Source: Myroides phaeus (GTDB lineage Bacteria; Bacteroidota; Bacteroidia; Flavobacteriales; Flavobacteriaceae). From it: DNA of 64,000 bases. The translations under genes and the position numbers were made by a program. Positions 27,393 through 36,406 of this stretch are shown here, in pieces (within the stretch, counting starts at the first letter, position 1; each line of letters starts with the position of its first letter). The stretch spans positions 944,001 to 1,008,000 of the forward strand of contig NZ_CP047050.1 in the NCBI RefSeq assembly GCF_009799805.1. The letters run 5' to 3'. Below the pieces are notes generated by a model. It saw only the letters and a list, made by a program, of their open reading frames with translations, ran no database searches and was not told where the DNA came from.

Positions 27393-28880
27393 ATGTCATT
27401 AAAGTCATTTGCAGCAAAGTTATTTGCTTCAATCATACATAAAAAAACACAAAAATGGGCGAGTAACCCAATTGAAACTCAACAAAAAGTGTTTGAATCT
27501 TTAATCGCTCAAGCTAAAAATACAGCTTTTGGGAAAGATCATAATTTTAATCAAATTAAAGATTTTAAAGACTTTGCTAAGCAAGTTCCTGTTCGCGATT
27601 ACGAGGCATTGAGAAATTATATTGACCGCGTTGTAGCAGGAGAAAGTAATGTGCTTTGGCAAGGATTACCAATTTACTTTGCTAAAACTTCAGGTACTAC
27701 TTCTGGAGCAAAGTATATTCCGCTTACAAAAGAATCAATGCCTTATCATATTGAAGCGGCAAGAAATGCAATTTTAGCTTATATACACGAAACAGGTAAA
27801 GCAGATTTTGTAGATGGAAAGATGATTTTCTTACAAGGGAGTCCTATTTTAGACGAGAAAAACGGTATTAAATTAGGTAGATTGTCTGGTATTGTAGCTC
27901 ACTATGTACCAGCTTATTTACAGAAAAATAGATTGCCAAGTTGGGAAACAAACTGTATTGAAGATTGGGAAACTAAGGTAGATGCTGTTGTCAAAGAAAC
28001 AATGGATGAAGATATGTCTGTTATTTCTGGAATTCCAAGTTGGGTTCAGATGTACTTTGAAAAGTTGAAGGAGAAAAAGAATAAACCAGTTGGGGAAATC
28101 TTTAAAAACTTCAATTTGTTTATTTACGGAGGAGTAAATTTTGAGCCTTATAGAGCAAAGTTTGAACAGTTAATCGGTAGAAGGGTGCCTTCTATTGAGT
28201 TATTTCCGGCCTCTGAAGGTTTCTTTGCATATCAAGATTCTCAGAAAGAAGAGGGATTGTTATTATTACTAAATGCAGGGATTTTTTACGAGTTTATAAA
28301 AGCAGATGAGTTTTATACTGACAATCCGAAGAGATACACAATTGGAGAGGTGGAGTTAGGCGTAAATTACGTTTTAATACTTTCAACAAATGCGGGTCTA
28401 TGGGGGTATAATATTGGTGATACGGTGCGATTTGTTAACTTAAACCCTTACAGAATAGTTGTATCAGGTAGAATCAAACACTACACTTCTGCTTTTGGAG
28501 AGCACGTAATTGGCAAGGAAGTTGAAACAGCAATTCAAGAAGCAATGGAAGGAACAGATGTTGAAGTAAATGAATTTACAGTTGCACCTCAAACAACACC
28601 ATCTGAAGGCTTGCCTTACCACGAGTGGCTTATTGAATTTGGTAATAAACCAAAAGATATGGAGGCTTTTGCCTTGAAGATTGACCAAGCATTGAGAAAA
28701 CAAAATGTTTATTACGATGATTTGATTGTAGGAAAAGTACTTCGAACATTAGTGATAAGCTCTGTTAAAACAGGAGGTTTCCAAGATTATATGAAGAGTA
28801 TTGGAAAACTTGGAGGGCAAAATAAGTTGCCAAGATTAAGCAATGATAGAAATATTGCTGATAAATTAGATTTAGAATAG
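27393..28880 (+). CDS. GH3 auxin-responsive-promoter-family acyl-adenylate enzyme
   Basis: A 495-residue protein of the GH3 branch of the adenylate-forming superfamily. The ATP loop is KTSGTTSGAKYIPLTKES (about 98-115), followed by ELFPASEGFFAYQ and GYNIGDTVRF. Plant GH3 enzymes conjugate amino acids to hormones; bacterial members are common in Bacteroidetes and their substrate is unknown. It lies between the M23-like gene (6 bases) and the conserved unknown gene (35 bases), probably in one transcript. Confidence 0.9.
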   Translation: MSLKSFAAKLFASIIHKKTQKWASNPIETQQKVFESLIAQAKNTAFGKDHNFNQIKDFKDFAKQVPVRDYEALRNYIDRVVAGESNVLWQGLPIYFAKTSGTTSGAKYIPLTKESMPYHIEAARNAILAYIHETGKADFVDGKMIFLQGSPILDEKNGIKLGRLSGIVAHYVPAYLQKNRLPSWETNCIEDWETKVDAVVKETMDEDMSVISGIPSWVQMYFEKLKEKKNKPVGEIFKNFNLFIYGGVNFEPYRAKFEQLIGRRVPSIELFPASEGFFAYQDSQKEEGLLLLLNAGIFYEFIKADEFYTDNPKRYTIGEVELGVNYVLILSTNAGLWGYNIGDTVRFVNLNPYRIVVSGRIKHYTSAFGEHVIGKEVETAIQEAMEGTDVEVNEFTVAPQTTPSEGLPYHEWLIEFGNKPKDMEAFALKIDQALRKQNVYYDDLIVGKVLRTLVISSVKTGGFQDYMKSIGKLGGQNKLPRLSNDRNIADKLDLE

Positions 28881-28915
28881 AGAGTAAATTAATAGACGTA
28901 AAAAGGAGAAAGTTT

Positions 28916-30592
28916 ATGAAAGAGATTAAGAATATTTCGAGAACGAGAGCACAAGTATCGTCAGCGGCGGTAGAGCGTATGTATATTACAATGCGTCACT
29001 TGTTTAATAGAGGATTTTATAAACCAATGGGAGTTTCGGGAGATACGTTAAGAGAAGCTTTATTAGAGCTACGCCCTGAGATTTATGGAACAATTGCAGA
29101 GGAAAAAGTTGAGTTAAATGGACTTTTATATGTTATTGAGCGTTTGCCAATTGGAATAGAAGAATGTAGATATATTAATTTAACGTCTGATGAGGGATAT
29201 TCATTCTCTCACTTCACTGCTTTGGTTCCTCCAAAGAGAAGAAGAAATTGTTATAGAATTGACGCTGAACAAATGAATATTGAGATCACAAGAGGTAGAT
29301 CTGATATTTATGATGTTTTAACGCACTTGACTTTTATTTTTATTGAGTCACATAAAATTAAAAACCGCGTTTTAATCGGTGAAGAAGGAAAAGTTACACG
29401 CGATTGGAAAAAGATTGAAATTGCTGCTAAGAAAACAGAAACATTAGAGTTAGAAGAGAAAGAGATCATTATGTCTCACTTGTCTAATGTTTTAGGACGT
29501 TCTTTTTCAGAGGTACTTGATATCTATGAAAAATTTGCAATTCCTGAAAACCCAGATAGATTCTTAGATGTTATTTACTGGTTAGGAAAATTAGCTATTG
29601 AAGAGGATATTGATAACGATAAACGTACAATTACTTTTAGCCCATTGTTGAGAGAAAGATTAGGGCACCATATTTATGGTGAAATGTGGTCTGATCGTAT
29701 CAAGAATGTTTTAGAGAAAAAAGGATTATTAGGAAGACCAATTCACATTATTAGTGCTAATATGCACAGTGTAATGAACTCAATTTTTGCTCCTTCAGTA
29801 ATGAAAGGACAAGTAGAAGTAGGGTCTGAATTAGAGATCTACGAAGAGTTGAGTAAACCTGAAAACAAAGAATTAAGAAACTTAGTAGGTGAAAGAGCTG
29901 AGCGTGAAGGAATGACTTTCTTAAGAGATGAGTCGGGAACTAATATCGATGTTCAGATTTTTGACACGGCTAAAATAAACTTGAAAAACACGAACTTCTC
30001 AACGGCAAAAATTGAAGGAGAATATCCTGTAATTATTGTAATGGATTATGCTTTTGGAGAACAAGCTTACGAAACAATTGATGAGCTTTTAAAACCTTAC
30101 CAAAAGACTACATTGATCAATGTAGAGTCTGTTTCTATTATGGGAAAAGCAGGTATTTTAGTGGGAGGAAAAGGAGATATTATGATTCCATTTGCTCATA
30201 TTAATGAAGGAACTGGAGATAACTATCCTTTTGATAATGAATTGACAGTAGATATGTTTAAAAACGACGATATCCCTGTATTTGGTGGTACAATGGTAAC
30301 TGTTTTAGGTACTTCACTTCAAAATAAAGACTTATTGAAGTTTTTCCACGATTCTACTTGGGGAGTAATTGGTCTTGAAATGGAAGGAGCACACTACCAA
30401 AAAGCGATTCAATCTGCTTCTAAAATTAGAAAAAGTATTAATCCAAATGTAAAAGTTCGTTATGCTTATTATGCTTCTGATAATCCATTAGAAACAGGAA
30501 GTACATTAGCTTCAGGAGGATTAGGTACAACAGGTGTAAAACCAACGTATTTAATTACGATCAAGATTTTAGAACAGATTTTTAATTCATAA
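28916..30592 (+). CDS. Conserved Bacteroidetes protein (DUF6909-like) of unknown function
   Basis: A 558-residue protein without signal or membrane segment. From memory it fits the family DUF6909. The C-terminal third has features that recall nucleoside phosphorylases/nucleosidases: VIIVMDYAFGEQAYE, MGKAGILVGGKGDIM and especially GLEMEGAHYQKAIQ, similar to the EMEA/EMEG substrate motif of that fold. An N-ribosyl hydrolase or transferase activity is only an inference. A clear start at 28916 follows an AGGAG sequence, and it precedes the polysaccharide operon. Confidence 0.65.
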   Translation: MKEIKNISRTRAQVSSAAVERMYITMRHLFNRGFYKPMGVSGDTLREALLELRPEIYGTIAEEKVELNGLLYVIERLPIGIEECRYINLTSDEGYSFSHFTALVPPKRRRNCYRIDAEQMNIEITRGRSDIYDVLTHLTFIFIESHKIKNRVLIGEEGKVTRDWKKIEIAAKKTETLELEEKEIIMSHLSNVLGRSFSEVLDIYEKFAIPENPDRFLDVIYWLGKLAIEEDIDNDKRTITFSPLLRERLGHHIYGEMWSDRIKNVLEKKGLLGRPIHIISANMHSVMNSIFAPSVMKGQVEVGSELEIYEELSKPENKELRNLVGERAEREGMTFLRDESGTNIDVQIFDTAKINLKNTNFSTAKIEGEYPVIIVMDYAFGEQAYETIDELLKPYQKTTLINVESVSIMGKAGILVGGKGDIMIPFAHINEGTGDNYPFDNELTVDMFKNDDIPVFGGTMVTVLGTSLQNKDLLKFFHDSTWGVIGLEMEGAHYQKAIQSASKIRKSINPNVKVRYAYYASDNPLETGSTLASGGLGTTGVKPTYLITIKILEQIFNS

Positions 30593-30600
30593 TTTTAAAA

Positions 30601-31575
30601 ATGAGTAATCATAAGAACGATAATTTTGACGAGATTGATTTGAATGATCTGTCTAATTTTTTTAACTCTATAGGGGATTCAATAGGTAAACTATTGTATC
30701 ATTTAGTTCAGTACTTAAAGAAGAATATACTATTTCTACTCCTTGCTTTTATAGTAGGTGGTGGTATTGGATATCTATATAAATCTAAGACTAAAAATGA
30801 AGAAAGTTTAGCATTAGTAAGTAATCTAAATGGGAATGAGAAGTTAATACAGTCAGAAACAGTTGTTGTCTTAAATTATGGTTCTTATGACTACATTAAA
30901 AAAATATTAAGCAACTATAGTGCTGATACTTTACTTGTTAAGAAAGGATTGATTAATATTCAATTGAAGGGTATTGAAAACCTTTCTGACTTGAAAGGTA
31001 ATACATCATTATTGTCGCTTTTAAGCTCGAAATATGGTACTACTGAAGAGCTATTTGCTCAAGAAATGGTAGATAAAAATTTTCATTATCATACGTTGAC
31101 AGTTGTTGCGTTAGAAGGGTTTGATTTTGAAATGTTTTTAAAAGAATTACAACAAGAGATAGAGGAAATAGATTTTATAAAGAATCGCAAACAACTTGCT
31201 TTAAAAAACCTTAAATTAAGACAAATAGAGCTTGAAAAGTCTATAGCACAAAGCAATAATGTTTTTTCAAAAGGAGTGAAAATTGAAGAAAATAACGTTG
31301 TTGTTGAAATACTTCTTGGAAAAGATAAGTTGATTAAAGAGTTAGGTAAAGTTGAATTAAGTATTTTAGAAGGTCAACAAGCTCTTTTTAAAGTTTATAG
31401 TTCAGAGCAAGCAATAGATAACAATACTATAGATATTTCTTTAGAAGATTCTTTAGCGAAGGAACCTTCTATGAAAAAAAGTATTGTAAGAAGTGGTATT
31501 TTATTTGTTTTTGCTTTTATAATAGTAAACGGACTTATAGGATTTTATCGCCGTTATAGTAAACAAGTTAATTGA
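30601..31575 (+). CDS. Wzz-like chain-length determinant protein
   Basis: A 324-residue inner-membrane protein with two membrane helices, at about 43-61 (FLLLAFIVGGGIGYLYKS) and about 297-315, enclosing a large periplasmic part with a coiled coil (about 195-260). This is the Wzz polysaccharide co-polymerase layout that sets O-antigen length. Wzz proteins lack the cytoplasmic kinase domain of Wzc, and none is seen here. It opens the surface-polysaccharide operon, only 8 bases after the DUF6909-like gene. Confidence 0.75.
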   Translation: MSNHKNDNFDEIDLNDLSNFFNSIGDSIGKLLYHLVQYLKKNILFLLLAFIVGGGIGYLYKSKTKNEESLALVSNLNGNEKLIQSETVVVLNYGSYDYIKKILSNYSADTLLVKKGLINIQLKGIENLSDLKGNTSLLSLLSSKYGTTEELFAQEMVDKNFHYHTLTVVALEGFDFEMFLKELQQEIEEIDFIKNRKQLALKNLKLRQIELEKSIAQSNNVFSKGVKIEENNVVVEILLGKDKLIKELGKVELSILEGQQALFKVYSSEQAIDNNTIDISLEDSLAKEPSMKKSIVRSGILFVFAFIIVNGLIGFYRRYSKQVN

Positions 31576-31590
31576 TTTTAATAGATAGAG

Positions 31591-32148
31591 ATGAAAGTTG
31601 TTGAAACAGAATTAAAAGGTTGTTTTTTGATTGAACCAGCAGTTTTTAAAGATGAGCGTGGTTATTTTTTTGAGTCTTTTAATCAAGAGAAATTTAATCA
31701 AGCAACTGGTTTATCTGTTCAGTTTGTTCAAGATAATCAGTCTTTTTCTTCAAAGAATGTGTTGAGAGGATTACATTATCAAAGAGGAGAGTATCAACAA
31801 GCAAAGTTAGTTCACGTTATTCAAGGAACTATTTTGGATGTTGTTGTTGATCTAAGACCCAATTCGCCAACATTTAGACAATCATTTAAAACAAAACTGA
31901 CAAGTGAGAATCACCAACAATTGTTTGTTCCTCGTGGTTTTGCACATGGATTTGTTGTTTTAAGTGAGACAGCCATTTTTACATATAAATGTGATAATTA
32001 TTATAAGAAAGAAGCTGAAGGAGGAATTATTTATAATGATACGGATTTAGCTATTGATTGGGAAGTACAATCAGAGCAACTTATTTTGTCTGAAAAAGAC
32101 ATTGAATTACCTACATTAAAAGAGTCACTACCGATATGCGAGTATTAA
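31591..32148 (+). CDS. rfbC: dTDP-4-dehydrorhamnose 3,5-epimerase
   Basis: A 185-residue RmlC cupin. It has DERGYFFESFNQEKF, DNQSFSSKNVLRGLHYQ with the catalytic His, VVDLRPNSPTF and LFVPRGFAHGF. It acts third in dTDP-L-rhamnose synthesis. It overlaps rmlD by 13 bases. The genes for the first two steps, rmlA and rmlB, are not in this window and must be elsewhere if the pathway works. Confidence 0.95.
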   Translation: MKVVETELKGCFLIEPAVFKDERGYFFESFNQEKFNQATGLSVQFVQDNQSFSSKNVLRGLHYQRGEYQQAKLVHVIQGTILDVVVDLRPNSPTFRQSFKTKLTSENHQQLFVPRGFAHGFVVLSETAIFTYKCDNYYKKEAEGGIIYNDTDLAIDWEVQSEQLILSEKDIELPTLKESLPICEY

Positions 32149-32903
32149 TAACAGGATCAAACGGTCAAGTTGGACAAGCTTTAAAATCAATTTCAAATGA
32201 ATATTTTGAGATTGATTTTCTTTTTTATGACTCTTCTATGCTTGATATCACAAGTTTATCTCAATGTCAGGAGGTTTTCAGTAAAATGAAGCCTGATTAT
32301 TGTATTAATTTAGCAGCCTATACTGCTGTTGATAAGGCAGAAGAAGAAAAAGAAAAAGCTTATTTGGTTAATGCAGAAGGAGTAAAATGTTTAGCTCAAG
32401 TATGCAAAGAGAACAAGGTTGTATTAATTCAAATTTCAACAGATTTTGTGTTTGATGGCAATAAAAGATCTCCTTATACAATAGAAGATAAGCCAAATCC
32501 TATAAATGTATATGGTGCTTCTAAATTGAAAGGAGAAGACTACATAAAGGCTATGTTGCAACAATATTATATTGTACGTACTTCTTGGGTTTATTCTGAT
32601 TTTGGAAATAACTTTAAGAAGACAATGTTGCGTTTAGGAGAAACGAGAAATGAATTAAGTGTAGTAAACGATCAGGTAGGTTGTCCTACAGATGCAGTTG
32701 AATTAAGCCGATTTTTAATGCATTTAATACACGATAAAGAGAAGTTTGGAGTTTATCATTACAGTGGAAAAAAAGTGTGTTCATGGTATGATTTTGCTGT
32801 TTCTATATTTGAAGAGGCAGGAATGAAAGTTGAAGTGAAGGCTATTGGATCTGATGAATTTGCTTCAAAAGCAAAAAGGCCGAAGTATAGTGTATTGAAA
32901 TAG
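32136..32903 (+). CDS. rfbD: dTDP-4-dehydrorhamnose reductase, C-terminally short
   Basis: A 255-residue SDR-type reductase (RmlD), last step of dTDP-L-rhamnose synthesis. It has the NAD(P) loop LITGSNGQVGQAL, the NLAAYTAVDKAEE motif and the catalytic YGASK. The family is usually about 285-300 residues long. This copy stops at AKRPKYSVLK, exactly where relatives continue with about 30 more residues of the last helices. The downstream sequence does not encode them in any frame I can see. The reductase core is intact, so it may still work. Confidence 0.9.
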   Translation: MRVLITGSNGQVGQALKSISNEYFEIDFLFYDSSMLDITSLSQCQEVFSKMKPDYCINLAAYTAVDKAEEEKEKAYLVNAEGVKCLAQVCKENKVVLIQISTDFVFDGNKRSPYTIEDKPNPINVYGASKLKGEDYIKAMLQQYYIVRTSWVYSDFGNNFKKTMLRLGETRNELSVVNDQVGCPTDAVELSRFLMHLIHDKEKFGVYHYSGKKVCSWYDFAVSIFEEAGMKVEVKAIGSDEFASKAKRPKYSVLK

Positions 32904-32911
32904 AAAATTAG

Positions 32912-34183
32912 ATGATTTTTTTGAATTTATATAAAAAAATATTTGGAAGTGATTTAGGTAAAAATTTAACATCGCTAACATTGATTCAAATAGCAAATTA
33001 TGCTATTCCATTATTGTTAATTCCATATGTAAGTCGAATTGTAGGTGTTGATAATTACGGTAAGTTAGAGTATGCAAGAACTTTTGTGTTTTACTTCACA
33101 ATTTTGGTTGACTTTGGATTTAATTACACAGCAACGAGAGATATAGCTGTAGTAAAGAATGATAATAAAGAGTTGAATAAAATATTTAGTCAAGTGATCA
33201 TTTGTAAAGTTTTACTATTATTAATGTCTTCGATTATTTTTTATTATTTAGTGTTTAGTGATCCGTATTTAAGCCAAATGAAAGGAGTTCTGTTTTCTAC
33301 ATATTTGATTAATTTAGGATTTGTTTTTTTTCCTATTTGGTTTTATCAAGGAATAGAAAAAATAGCATTTATATCAATTTTAAACTTTATAATAAAAATT
33401 ATTGTATTAGCAAGTATAGTACTTTTCTTGAAAGAAAAAAGTGACTATTGGTTGTATAATTTATTTCAGTCTATATCTCAAATAATAGCAAGTTTTTTAG
33501 CCTTTACTTTAGTATTTACAAAGTATAATATCAAATTTGTAACTGTTACTTTTCAAGAAGTTTTTACTCGCTATAAAGAAGGATTTGCAGTTTTTGTATC
33601 TACGTTATTAGTTGCAGTTTTTGCTTCATTTTCTTTTATGATAATGAAAGATTATGTGAGTGATGAAGATTTAGGAATTTATTCAACAGCATTTAAATTA
33701 GTAATTACTATTCAAACACTATTATTAGTGCCTTTCAGTCAAGCTTTTTTTCCGTATATGGCAAAAATAATTAATCAAGACACTAATGCCTTTAAACTTA
33801 AAATTAAACAAGCAAGTAAGTTTATATTGATATTAAATGTTATTGTTATTTTAATATCAATAATCTTTGCTAAACTAATAATAAGGATTCTTTTCGGAGA
33901 AGACTATTTATCTGCTGTAACTCCATTTAGGATTTTTGCAATTCTTCCTTTGTTTGCTTGTTTGAATAATCTATACTCATATCAAGGATTATTAAATATG
34001 AAAAAAGATAAAATTTTTCTATATATTCATTTTTTATTTGCTTTAATAACAATTGGTTGTAGTTATATTATTGTTCCGAAGTTCGGATTATATGGTACAA
34101 TTTTACTTAGAGTATTTCTTGAGGTAGGGTTATTTTTAGTTTCTTATTATAATTATAAAAAACACGTAAAACTTTTAGTATGA
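32912..34183 (+). CDS. Wzx-type polysaccharide flippase
   Basis: A 423-residue membrane protein with about twelve hydrophobic helices, of the MATE-like oligosaccharide flippase family. The N-terminus (LTLIQIANYAIPLLLIPYVS, then VDNYGKLEYAR) is typical of Wzx/RfbX. It flips the lipid-linked repeat unit to the periplasm. Codons are very A+T-rich compared with the flanking housekeeping genes, as is usual for strain-specific polysaccharide genes. Its stop overlaps the next start by 4 bases. Confidence 0.9.
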   Translation: MIFLNLYKKIFGSDLGKNLTSLTLIQIANYAIPLLLIPYVSRIVGVDNYGKLEYARTFVFYFTILVDFGFNYTATRDIAVVKNDNKELNKIFSQVIICKVLLLLMSSIIFYYLVFSDPYLSQMKGVLFSTYLINLGFVFFPIWFYQGIEKIAFISILNFIIKIIVLASIVLFLKEKSDYWLYNLFQSISQIIASFLAFTLVFTKYNIKFVTVTFQEVFTRYKEGFAVFVSTLLVAVFASFSFMIMKDYVSDEDLGIYSTAFKLVITIQTLLLVPFSQAFFPYMAKIINQDTNAFKLKIKQASKFILILNVIVILISIIFAKLIIRILFGEDYLSAVTPFRIFAILPLFACLNNLYSYQGLLNMKKDKIFLYIHFLFALITIGCSYIIVPKFGLYGTILLRVFLEVGLFLVSYYNYKKHVKLLV

Positions 34184-35136
34184 GTATTGATTTATCTATA
34201 ATAATTCCAGTTTTTAATGGAGAAAATTATTTAAATAAATGCATTGAGTCAATTTTTTTACAAGAAAATATTTCAATAGAAATTATTATAATTGATGATT
34301 TTTCAACGGATGGTACAGTATCGTTACTTAACAATTCTTATGAAGAAAATAGAGTTACTCTTTTATTAAATGATAAAAATAGAGGACAAGGGCCCTGTCG
34401 AAATGATGGAATAAAAGTAGCTTGTGGTAAGTACATATTATTTATTGATGTTGATGATTATTTAACTGATGAAAATGTACAAGTGCTTTCTAAAATTGTG
34501 AAAAGAATGGATTCTGAAACCTTAGATGTTATAAATTGTCCATATTATGTACATGAGAAAAATAAGAAAAAAAAGGGAATACAAGACAATAATGTATATT
34601 TAAACGGTAAGGAGTATTTAAATTCAGTTGATGTTTTAGAAGTTGTTGTTTGGAATAAGATATACAGAAGAGAGTTTCTTATTCAAAACGAACTTTTTTT
34701 TAAAAGTAGAAAATATGAGGATGTTTCTTTTGTAATAGAATCTTATTTAAAAGCTGGAAAAGTTGCAAATGATACATCATTTTTTTATAATTATATAATT
34801 CGAGAAAATTCAACAATGACCTCTCCTCCTAAGGTTCAAAATGTAATAGACGTATTAGGACTTGTTAATGATTTGGAAGTTTTTTATATAGATAATAAAA
34901 GAATCTTTCAAGTAGAAAAAACTTTTTTCTATAGTTTTATTGGAGCTGCTAGAATAATAAAAGGATATGGAGTAAATAATAAAAATATCAATAAAGAAGT
35001 ATGTAAATTTAGAAGGCTACATAGAGAGTATAGACGTTCAATATTTAATTCAAAATCATTAAATTTAATATTAAGAATTTTCTTGTTTATTTCTCCTTTT
35101 TATGCAAATCGAGTCTTGGAAATTTTAAAGAAGTAA
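34180..35136 (+). CDS. Glycosyltransferase family 2
   Basis: A 318-residue GT-A enzyme. It starts SIIIPVFNGENYLNKCIESI, has IIIIDDFSTDGT and the metal-binding FIDVDDYL. A later acidic residue (KYEDVSFVIES) fits the catalytic base. It should add one sugar to the growing repeat unit; donor and linkage are unknown. A4-base overlap with wzx shows co-translation. It is followed by a 133-base gap, the only real gap in this operon. Confidence 0.9.
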   Translation: MSIDLSIIIPVFNGENYLNKCIESIFLQENISIEIIIIDDFSTDGTVSLLNNSYEENRVTLLLNDKNRGQGPCRNDGIKVACGKYILFIDVDDYLTDENVQVLSKIVKRMDSETLDVINCPYYVHEKNKKKKGIQDNNVYLNGKEYLNSVDVLEVVVWNKIYRREFLIQNELFFKSRKYEDVSFVIESYLKAGKVANDTSFFYNYIIRENSTMTSPPKVQNVIDVLGLVNDLEVFYIDNKRIFQVEKTFFYSFIGAARIIKGYGVNNKNINKEVCKFRRLHREYRRSIFNSKSLNLILRIFLFISPFYANRVLEILKK

Positions 35137-35269
35137 TGGGAATTTTAGTTGCCATTTTGTTTTATGTACGATAGATACAAATGATATTTTTTCTTTAGTT
35201 GTTATATAATAATAGCTGAAATACAAAAATCAGAAATGAAAAAAAATAATTCAATTATTAAGAGTTAGA
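35137..35269. other. Non-coding gap inside the polysaccharide operon
   Basis: A 133-base A+T-rich gap where all other genes overlap or nearly touch. It holds only a ten-codon frame starting at 35236. It could be a recombination scar or hold an internal promoter. Confidence 0.5.
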
Positions 35270-36406
35270 ATGAATTTAGCTATTATTACTTCAAGATATC
35301 CCAAAGAAAATCAGCCTTATAATCATATGTTTGTGCACGTTAGAGCATTGTATTTTGTTTCTAAAGGAATTAATGTAACTGTATTTGTTCCTTCAAATAA
35401 AACATTTAATTATGAATATCAAGGAGTTAATGTTGTTGAAGATGTTTCAAAAAATATTATTCCTTATTTAGATAAATTTGATGTACTCTATTTACATTTA
35501 TTAAATCAATATCCTACAAAATCAGGAGGGTTTAGTATTTATAATGAAATAAGGAAGAAAAAATATCCAACAGCTTTGTATTTTCATGGCTCAGATGGGC
35601 TTATTTATCCAAAATATTTTTTTGATTTCAAATTTACTTTTAAAGGAGTCTTTAAGTATTTATACACAAATACGTGGAAGAGATATTTTGTATGGAGATT
35701 TTTGAAAAGTATGCAAAGTAGCCAGAGAGATATTGTAATGGCTCCTTCAGTTTGGTTATCAGAGCAATTAGAAAAAATATATAAACTAAAGGCAGATAGG
35801 ATTAAAGTTGTTCCAAATGGCATTGATACCAGTATGTTTAATACAAATGAAGCTTATATGAATAGGTTTAAAATACTGTGTATTAGGCCCCTAAATGACA
35901 GTTATCCTGTGGATGATTGCATTAGATTAATGACTTATTTACCAGATATTTTTACTTTAGACATTTATGGGCAAGGTTATCTAAAAGATAAATTAAATAA
36001 ATTAATTATTGATCTAAGATTAAGTTCTCGTGTTCGAATTATTAATGAATTTATTCCTCGTGAAAAAATGAATAGTGTATTTAGGAATTATGGTATTTAT
36101 AATGCGTTATCAAAATTAGATACGCAGGGGGTAAGTATGTGTGAGGCTTTGGCTGCTAAACTACTTGTTATTAGTACTAATAAGACTTGTATTCCTGAGT
36201 TTATATCTGATAATCATACAGGATTATTAGATAATGATTTAGAAAGACTCGCAAAAAGAATCTGTGAAGTCTGTGAAGATGAGTTATATTTTAATGAAAT
36301 AATTAGTAATGCTCGTCTTAGTATGGAATCTATAGCAGTTGAAAAGGTTGGAAGTAGAGAGTTAAACCTATTAAAATTAGTGGGAGGAATAGGGAATGAC
36401 AATTAA
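35270..36406 (+). CDS. Glycosyltransferase family 4
   Basis: A 378-residue GT-B enzyme. The N-terminal half begins NLAIITSRYPKENQPYNHMFVH. The C-terminal half has VVPNGIDTSMF, a donor-binding ILCIRPLNDSYPV and the EX7E-like region GVSMCEALAAKLLVISTN followed by CIPEFISDNHTGLL. It transfers a nucleotide-sugar residue during repeat-unit assembly. It overlaps the next gene by 11 bases. Confidence 0.88.
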   Translation: MNLAIITSRYPKENQPYNHMFVHVRALYFVSKGINVTVFVPSNKTFNYEYQGVNVVEDVSKNIIPYLDKFDVLYLHLLNQYPTKSGGFSIYNEIRKKKYPTALYFHGSDGLIYPKYFFDFKFTFKGVFKYLYTNTWKRYFVWRFLKSMQSSQRDIVMAPSVWLSEQLEKIYKLKADRIKVVPNGIDTSMFNTNEAYMNRFKILCIRPLNDSYPVDDCIRLMTYLPDIFTLDIYGQGYLKDKLNKLIIDLRLSSRVRIINEFIPREKMNSVFRNYGIYNALSKLDTQGVSMCEALAAKLLVISTNKTCIPEFISDNHTGLLDNDLERLAKRICEVCEDELYFNEIISNARLSMESIAVEKVGSRELNLLKLVGGIGNDN

